Positions 7,524-13,074 of a DNA stretch of 13,074 bases are shown here, one piece after another. Both the position numbers and the translations under genes were made by a program. The notes under the pieces are model-generated. The model was not told where the DNA came from. It did no database searches and saw only the letters and a list, made by a program, of their open reading frames with translations. The stretch lies in the NCBI GenBank assembly GCA_020217165.1, contig JAIWOE010000111.1, forward strand, positions 1-13,074, given 5' to 3'. The stretch comes from Desulfovibrio sp. Its GTDB lineage: Bacteria > Desulfobacterota > Desulfovibrionia > Desulfovibrionales > Desulfovibrionaceae. Every line of letters begins with the position of its first letter. The first letter of the stretch is position 1.

Positions 7524-10500
7524 GAGTTGAAGCACTCCTGCGGCTGCCAGGCGTCCGGACGGCCCGCCACCAGGCAGCGTTTGAGGTCCTGCTCAAAGGC
7601 CTGGCGCGCCTCGTCTTCCAGGGAGCGCCACACCAGCAGCTGCTTGCGCAGGCTGTTCAGGAATCCCTTGTTCAGATTGAGCCACACGCCGTGTTCGCCC
7701 GCCTCTCGCTGCAGACGGATCTTGATTTCCCGGAATCCCGGGTACTGCTCCGAGGGGCAGAACACCAGCCGCGCCCGCTGGCGCACGCCAAAATCGAAAG
7801 GCGCCAGCCACACCCGCATGTCCAAGCTGAAGCACACGTCTTCCCGGAACATTTCCTCGGGGACGAAGGTCGGGACGTCCTTGCCGCGCAAAAAGGCGTA
7901 CTGCATCTCGCCCGAGGCAAACTGGCCGTGGGTCACGTCTTCATGGGCCTGGAACCAATCCACCAAAAATCCCCCGGCCGTGCCCATTTCCTGTACCTTG
8001 ACCAGGAATGGCAGGGTGAGCATGAGGATGTCGCCCTCGGTGCGCGGCATGGTCCAGGAGCGGTTGACATCCGGAATGGCAATGTTGGCTGCCATGCGCG
8101 AAGGATACAGCACCGAGACCAGCACCACCAGAATCACCAGCACCATGGCTGCCACCCCGGCCAGGGAGGAGTAGTTTGCCGTCATCCCGGCCCACAGGGG
8201 GGTGCCGGCCAGGAGGGCCGCCGCGCCCTGGGCCAGGATGTACCCGGCCACCACCGAGAGCACGGCAAAGGCCAGGGCCTCGGCCACGAACAGGAAGGCC
8301 ACATGGGAGGGAGCCAGGCCCACGGAGGTGTACACCGCAATTTCCCGCTTGCGTTCAAACACGCTGCCAATCATGGTGTTGAGCACGATGCATGCGGAAA
8401 TGATGAGCGGAATGAAGATGTTGGGCGCACCGCTGTAGGAGAGCGCCTCCCCGGCGTAATACAGATAACTGCCCGGCACGGCGCTGCCACTACCGGCTTC
8501 CGCGGCGCTGGAGGCCATTTCCGAATAGAACAGCATCATGTTGAAACGGTCGGCCAGTTCCGCCGCCAGTTCCCGCAGGGCCACGCCCGGGGCCGGGGCA
8601 AAGGCCAGACTCTTGAGCCGGCCGCCACCGCCCAGGCCGCCGCCGCCCTTGCTCATGGACATGAGCACGGCATAGGGCAGGATGACGATCTGATCCGTCT
8701 CCACATGCTCATAGCGCGACTGTAGGCGCATGGTGCCCGGATCGCCCTCCAGGGCCTCGGATTCCTGGTCCGACAGCTCGAACACCGTCTCCCGCGGGTA
8801 GAACACCGGGGTCAGGGGCTCGCCGTCCAGGTCCGCCGCCTCGCGCAGCAGGGCATGGTCGAACAAGCCCACCACCGTGAAATCCATGCCCCAGATCTTG
8901 ACCCGGCTGCGGGCCGGATCGTTGGGGGAAACGTCCAGCAGGGCCGCCATGCGCGACGGCAGCAACACTTCATCGCGCCTGTCCTCGCCCAGCCAGCGCC
9001 CGGCCACGAGGATCCTGTCCAGCCCCGTCACTGCCGGTTCCAGGTGCGAGAGCCCCACGGCGCCCTTGGCCTCGGCCAGCTGCTCGCGATGATGCACCGG
9101 CACCAGAGGCGGCCGGCCGCGGTCCTGGGTCACGTACCAGGCCCGCGGGGTGGTGGTCCCCATGGGTGCCAGGGTGTCTCGCACCATGCTCCAGGTTTCC
9201 TGGGGCAGGTCCTGCCAGCCGAAGTGCTTGAGCAGGATACCGTGATAGGGGGTTTGATCTCCAAATCGAGTGGCCGTATGCTGACGCACGCTCTTCACGG
9301 CCGTAAAGTTCATGATAGTGAAGGTGAGGATGACCAGGGTCACGCAGGTGAGGGCCGTGCGCAGCGGCCGACGCCGCAGGTTGCTTACACCCAGTACAAA
9401 GGCGGCGCTGAAGGCCGAGGCCGCGCTCATTTCCGTGGATTTCAAATGCCGGGCCTGGCGTTGCAGGTCAGCCATCTCGCGCTCAAAGCGCATGAAGATG
9501 ATGGCCGCCACCAACAGGGATAATCCCAGAATGAAAAAGGCTAGAATGACCACCAGGGGCGAATACGTCAGTTCAAAGGCCGGGTGGGCCAGGTAGATGA
9601 TGCCAATGGTGCACACCAGGGTACCCAAAAAGCCCAGGATGCGCTGATGAATGTGGGAGAAGCCGAACACCAGCCGCTCGAAGCAGTAAGCGAATGGCGC
9701 AAACAGGGCCACATAAAACAGCACGCCGATGAGCACATCCCGCGTGGTCTTTTCCACATCATTGTACACCCGGGAGGCCAGGGCCCAGGAGGAGCGGGCC
9801 GATTCCATGAAGCGGTCGTAGCGTCGTTCCATGAGAAAACGCCGGGCGTCTTCCAGGGCCAGCTTGCCGGCATCCATGAGCTCCCGCAGCCGGTCGTTGA
9901 CGATGCCTCGTTGCTCCAGGTTTTCCACCCGCGGCTCCAGCAGGGTCCACATGTCGTTGGCGGCCTGCCAGGGAGCGGCGTCGATGCGGGTGGTCTCGCC
10001 GGCAATGAACCCGCGGCCCGTGGGTTTGTCCGCCGTGGCGTTAAGGAGCAGCATCTTGCGTCCCAGCACCGTGTCGGAAAGGGTCAGCTTGAGGGGCGTG
10101 CCCGGCTCTAGAAAAATGGCATTGGCCGTGGAGGAACGGGTATCCAGCCGACTGTACCAGTAGCGCATGGGCAGGGTTTCGGTGCGGCCGTCAAACAGGC
10201 CGGGAATGGTCATGAAGCGGAAGGAGCGCGGTTCCAGGGTGTCGTAAAAATCGATCTGACTGCAGGTGAACAGGGTCAGGGTGGTCTCCATGGCCCGGCG
10301 GGCCATTTTGACGCGATAATTGTTCAGGCCGGTGGCGGCCTTGTCCACGGTCCAGCGCACGCGGCCGGTATCCCCATCAAAGCGAAAGACCTCCAGCACG
10401 GCCTTGTGCTGGGTGCGCTTGGAATCTGCCAGACCGGAGATGCTGAATTCGCCCAGGGAGTCCACGACGGCATAAAAGCGCGACATGCCCTGGAAGCAGC

Positions 10501-12622
10501 AGACCACCGCACCCTCCGCAGGCCGGTCCGGGAACACCTCGCCCTGGCGCAGCAGGTTGGCCCGGCCGGAAAGGAAGGAAAAGCCGTTGGGCGCTTCGGC
10601 CGTTTCCCAGGGCATGGGCACCTGAGCCAGGCGGCCGGCCAGGCGGGTGATGTAATCGATTTGCCGTGCCAGAAAGGCCGTATCTACCTTTTCCGGCAGG
10701 TCGTAAGGGGTGCCCCAGCAATGGCGGGCATCGTGCACCGTGGCCAGGGTGAGGCCGATGCGGCCGGCCAGGGCCGGGACCTCGCCGGCAAGGTCAGGCT
10801 GGTCGGGCAGCCAGCTTTCCCAGGTACGCAGACGACTGGGCCGCAGGGTGTCCCGGAGCAGGGGTTCCGCGCCTTCGGCCACCAGCAGCTCGTGCTGGGC
10901 TCGCAACAATTCATCAATATCAGTATAGTAGCGGGAACGGTTCACGTCCTCCCGGATATCGTACAGGAAGCCGCGGTCAAAGGCGCCAATGCCGTCTCCC
11001 TGGCTGGAAAGATGCAGGGAAATATGAATCTTGAGGGCTTTGTCCTGCAGCAACTTCTTGATGGATTCGTTGGCCCGCATGGCCCGTTGCCGGGCCTTGA
11101 CGTCTCGCTCCCGGAGGGCCAGCTCGGTCTGGGCCAAGGGGAGCATGACCTGCAGGCGCTGGATATCCTGGGCGGATGCCTGATGAAAATGCTGCAGAAA
11201 GAGCAGCCGCCGGTAGCCCATGCGTTCTTCCGCCAGACGGCGGATTTCTTCGGAGCGCTCTTCCACTGTGCGGGCTGCGGAAATGGAGAGGGTATCCGCC
11301 GCTTCCAGGCGCAGGCGCATGAGCTGAGTGGAGAGCTGATCCACCTCAGTTTTGACCACGGACTGGATGGCATCCAGGGCCAGTTTTTCGCGAGGATCTC
11401 CCGGCGCCAGGGCGGAGAGATTCCCGGCGGCCAGGGTCTCCAGGGCCTCGCGGGCGGCTTCCGTCTGATTGATGTGCTGCGTCAGGGCCCGGCGTTCCTG
11501 CCGCAGTTGCCGGCTGGGCATTTCCAGCGCCCCGTACAGCTGGCGCAGGCCGGCATGGGCCTGAGCATGACCGGAGCTGGCCAGCAGCAGCACGCTGCGG
11601 GCGGGAGGATGCCGGGCAAAATGCGCCGCCAGCTCCAGCAGGGCCACCAGGGAGGAGGCCTCATCCGCCCCCGGAGACTTGCCCGGTACGTAGGCCGTGG
11701 AATCGTAAAAGGCCTCGAATACCAGCAGTTCATCGGCCTGGGCAGCGTCACTGCCGGGAAGGAAGGCGAAAATGTTGTCCGTCTGGATGTTGCGCCACAC
11801 GGTGGGCGCCACCAGCTGGACCTCAAGAGGAACACCGCTCAGCAGCCCCGGCTCCCGGCGCAAGGGCTCGCCCAGCCAGGCTTCCAGCTCCGCCCTGGGC
11901 ATCCAGAAGCGGGGAAAGTCCACGGGGGTCAGCTCCAGCTTGTCCTCAAAGAGCCAGCGCGGCGCGCCGGTGGCGGTGGGGTCATCCACGTAGATGACGG
12001 CCTGGGCGCCCAGGGTGGCGGCATTGGTCCAGTGTTTGGACGAATCCAGATCCATGAAGACGATGCTGCCGTTGACGTCCATCCCGTTGAAATCCGCCAG
12101 CTCGCCCTTGCCCACATAGATGGCCTTCCCCACGGCGCCAGGGGCCGGGATGGTGCCCGGGGCGATGGCGTTCATCTGCAGCGGATGCACGGGCAGGCCG
12201 CGGCCGGTATCGGTCCTGGCCAGCCAGCACTGCTTGCCGGGTTGCAGTCCCGGGACGGGCACGCTGAAACGCAGACGGCCGATGCGCAGTGCCTGGGCGT
12301 CTTCGTCTTCCTCTTCTTGTCCGTTGGCCCCGTCGGCCCCGCTGGAGGATTGGCCGCCGGTGCTCCAGTTGGCGAACACGCCATGGAAATATGCTTCGAT
12401 GTACCCCGCGGCATCCTGCAGGCCTGGGGAGCCCAGGCTGCGGTCCCCGGACGCGGACAAGGTGCGGATGCGTTCCGTCACGCGTTCCTGCAGCCCTTCC
12501 GGCAGGGAAGCAACCGACCCGGCGGAGCCGGCATGCCCCCCGGACGCCAGCGCCGGTCCTGTCCAACACAGGCAGGCCAGGCTGAGGAGCAGGGTAAAAA
12601 GGGAGGGCGGCAGGATGCGCAT
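7520..12622 (-). CDS. giant FtsX-type ABC permease with periplasmic degenerate M28-peptidase-like domain
   Basis: The protein has 1700 residues. Seen in order: signal peptide 1-27 ending in Ala-Leu-Ala; an M28 aminopeptidase-like domain from about 45 to 670 with a helical insertion (365-525); a beta-rich stretch about 690-800 with a DSLGEFSISGL motif like carboxypeptidase regulatory domains; a helical stalk 885-957; three membrane helices (962-980, 995-1012, 1022-1044); a basic cytoplasmic segment; then a classical FtsX/MacB unit with a helix at 1085-1107, a large periplasmic loop, and three helices about 1400-1420, 1440-1468 and 1486-1506; and a cytoplasmic C-terminal domain 1520-1700. The M28 part keeps Asp320 (GADE) but has Phe305 where the first zinc histidine should be, no acidic residues at 331-366 except Glu330 before it, and Gly where the final histidine should be, so it is probably not a protease. 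It starts 20 bases after the ABC ATPase with GAGGA nine bases upstream of the ATG; the two surely form one complex. Substrate unknown. Confidence 0.85.
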   Translation of the reverse strand: MRILPPSLFTLLLSLACLCWTGPALASGGHAGSAGSVASLPEGLQERVTERIRTLSASGDRSLGSPGLQDAAGYIEAYFHGVFANWSTGGQSSSGADGANGQEEEDEDAQALRIGRLRFSVPVPGLQPGKQCWLARTDTGRGLPVHPLQMNAIAPGTIPAPGAVGKAIYVGKGELADFNGMDVNGSIVFMDLDSSKHWTNAATLGAQAVIYVDDPTATGAPRWLFEDKLELTPVDFPRFWMPRAELEAWLGEPLRREPGLLSGVPLEVQLVAPTVWRNIQTDNIFAFLPGSDAAQADELLVFEAFYDSTAYVPGKSPGADEASSLVALLELAAHFARHPPARSVLLLASSGHAQAHAGLRQLYGALEMPSRQLRQERRALTQHINQTEAAREALETLAAGNLSALAPGDPREKLALDAIQSVVKTEVDQLSTQLMRLRLEAADTLSISAARTVEERSEEIRRLAEERMGYRRLLFLQHFHQASAQDIQRLQVMLPLAQTELALRERDVKARQRAMRANESIKKLLQDKALKIHISLHLSSQGDGIGAFDRGFLYDIREDVNRSRYYTDIDELLRAQHELLVAEGAEPLLRDTLRPSRLRTWESWLPDQPDLAGEVPALAGRIGLTLATVHDARHCWGTPYDLPEKVDTAFLARQIDYITRLAGRLAQVPMPWETAEAPNGFSFLSGRANLLRQGEVFPDRPAEGAVVCCFQGMSRFYAVVDSLGEFSISGLADSKRTQHKAVLEVFRFDGDTGRVRWTVDKAATGLNNYRVKMARRAMETTLTLFTCSQIDFYDTLEPRSFRFMTIPGLFDGRTETLPMRYWYSRLDTRSSTANAIFLEPGTPLKLTLSDTVLGRKMLLLNATADKPTGRGFIAGETTRIDAAPWQAANDMWTLLEPRVENLEQRGIVNDRLRELMDAGKLALEDARRFLMERRYDRFMESARSSWALASRVYNDVEKTTRDVLIGVLFYVALFAPFAYCFERLVFGFSHIHQRILGFLGTLVCTIGIIYLAHPAFELTYSPLVVILAFFILGLSLLVAAIIFMRFEREMADLQRQARHLKSTEMSAASAFSAAFVLGVSNLRRRPLRTALTCVTLVILTFTIMNFTAVKSVRQHTATRFGDQTPYHGILLKHFGWQDLPQETWSMVRDTLAPMGTTTPRAWYVTQDRGRPPLVPVHHREQLAEAKGAVGLSHLEPAVTGLDRILVAGRWLGEDRRDEVLLPSRMAALLDVSPNDPARSRVKIWGMDFTVVGLFDHALLREAADLDGEPLTPVFYPRETVFELSDQESEALEGDPGTMRLQSRYEHVETDQIVILPYAVLMSMSKGGGGLGGGGRLKSLAFAPAPGVALRELAAELADRFNMMLFYSEMASSAAEAGSGSAVPGSYLYYAGEALSYSGAPNIFIPLIISACIVLNTMIGSVFERKREIAVYTSVGLAPSHVAFLFVAEALAFAVLSVVAGYILAQGAAALLAGTPLWAGMTANYSSLAGVAAMVLVILVVLVSVLYPSRMAANIAIPDVNRSWTMPRTEGDILMLTLPFLVKVQEMGTAGGFLVDWFQAHEDVTHGQFASGEMQYAFLRGKDVPTFVPEEMFREDVCFSLDMRVWLAPFDFGVRQRARLVFCPSEQYPGFREIKIRLQREAGEHGVWLNLNKGFLNSLRKQLLVWRSLEDEARQAFEQDLKRCLVAGRPDAWQPQECFNS

Positions 12623-12642
12623 GCGGTGTGGTCCTCGGCTCC

Positions 12643-13074
12643 CTAGTCCATGGGGCAGGCGCCGTCAAACGGCTTTTTTTCCTCGGAAAGTCCCACCGCC
12701 CCAATGACGATGGACATGTCCTCCCGGGCCTGAATGCGGTCCACGCGGCCATCGCGGATGAAGACCACCCGGTCGGACACGTTGAGCATTTTATGGTCGT
12801 GGGTGGCGGAAATGATGGTCACGCCGCGCTCCACCGAGAGGGTTTTCAACAGCTCGATGATTTCCTCACCCGTGGTCAGGTCCAGGTTGCCGGTGGGCTC
12901 GTCGGCCAGGACAATGGCCGGATCGTTGGCCAGACTGCGGGCAATGGCCACCCGCTGCTGCTGGCCGCCGGAAAGCTCCAGGGGCTTGTGCTGATACCGC
13001 TCCCCCAGGCCCACCAGCTTGAGCAGTTCGATGCCCTTGCGGGCAGCTTCATCGGTGTGCACGCCGGCAAAGGT
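12643..13074 (-). CDS. ABC transporter ATP-binding protein, MacB/LolD/FtsE type, C-terminal part (5' end outside window)
   Basis: The last 143 residues are visible. The ABC signature LSGGQQQRVAIARSL, the Walker B motif with IVLADEPTGNLD and the H-loop in SATHDH are all intact. The PTGNLD form is typical of ATPases that partner FtsX-fold permeases (MacB, LolD, FtsE). Walker A and the Q-loop lie beyond the right edge. After the H-loop the protein has the usual SDRVVFIRDGRV strand, then a tail of about 30 residues that ends in Cys-Pro-Met-Asp. The stop (TAG) is 20 bases before the start of the giant FtsX-type permease, so this is almost certainly its energising subunit at the cytoplasmic face. 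The protein is predicted to act as a dimer; one permease gene in the window could supply a homodimer. Confidence 0.93.
   Translation of the reverse strand, partial: TFAGVHTDEAARKGIELLKLVGLGERYQHKPLELSGGQQQRVAIARSLANDPAIVLADEPTGNLDLTTGEEIIELLKTLSVERGVTIISATHDHKMLNVSDRVVFIRDGRVDRIQAREDMSIVIGAVGLSEEKKPFDGACPMD

Noticed and set aside
5610..8174. An 854-codon plus-strand open frame opposite the DUF6785-like gene
   Set aside because: Gln/Gly/His/Pro-rich shadow of two well-supported minus-strand genes, with no domain match seen.
10406..12646. A 746-codon plus-strand open frame opposite the giant permease
   Set aside because: Shadow frame of low complexity; the opposite strand encodes a coherent signal peptide, M28-like domain and FtsX core.

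Overview
The window is GC-rich bacterial DNA with tightly packed genes. A chemoreceptor ending in a complete bacteriohemerythrin domain, together with the codon style, points to an anaerobic or microaerophilic proteobacterium, most likely a Desulfovibrio-type sulfate reducer. That placement is inference; there is no rRNA or other phylogenetic marker.

Layout. On the + strand, 1-255 is the C-terminal end of a MarC/NAAT-family membrane protein. After a 169-base gap with a candidate sigma-70 promoter, 425-2593 encodes a chemoreceptor: a PilJ/NIT-like periplasmic sensor, two membrane helices, a HAMP-like region, the MCP signalling hairpin and an iron-binding hemerythrin domain. It converges on a long minus-strand gene run, and the 85-base gap between them (2594-2678) holds a strong hairpin that reads as the terminator of the minus-strand run.

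The minus strand from the right edge down to 2679 looks like one operon of six genes, with junctions running from a 29-base overlap to a 25-base gap. In transcription order they are: a MacB/LolD-type ABC ATPase (5' end outside the window); a 1700-residue FtsX-type permease with a signal peptide and a giant periplasmic N-terminus resembling an M28 aminopeptidase that has lost most of its zinc and catalytic residues; two divergent OPT-superfamily-like multi-spanning transporters of 686 and 651 residues, the first with DUF6785/DUF6784-type signatures; an RsbW/SpoIIAB-like anti-sigma ATPase; and an STAS anti-anti-sigma protein overlapping it.

The ATPase and giant permease probably form one ABC machine, working as a mechanotransducing or lipoprotein/envelope complex in the manner of FtsEX/MacB/LolCDE rather than as a simple pump. 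The two OPT-like proteins may be partners or move related substrates. The ATPase/STAS pair is a partner-switching module whose target is not in the window. The combination of pseudo-peptidase ABC permease, OPT-like pair and partner switch is the most unusual thing here, and I know of no described system that matches it. No RNA genes, CRISPR arrays, insertion sequences or attachment sites were seen.
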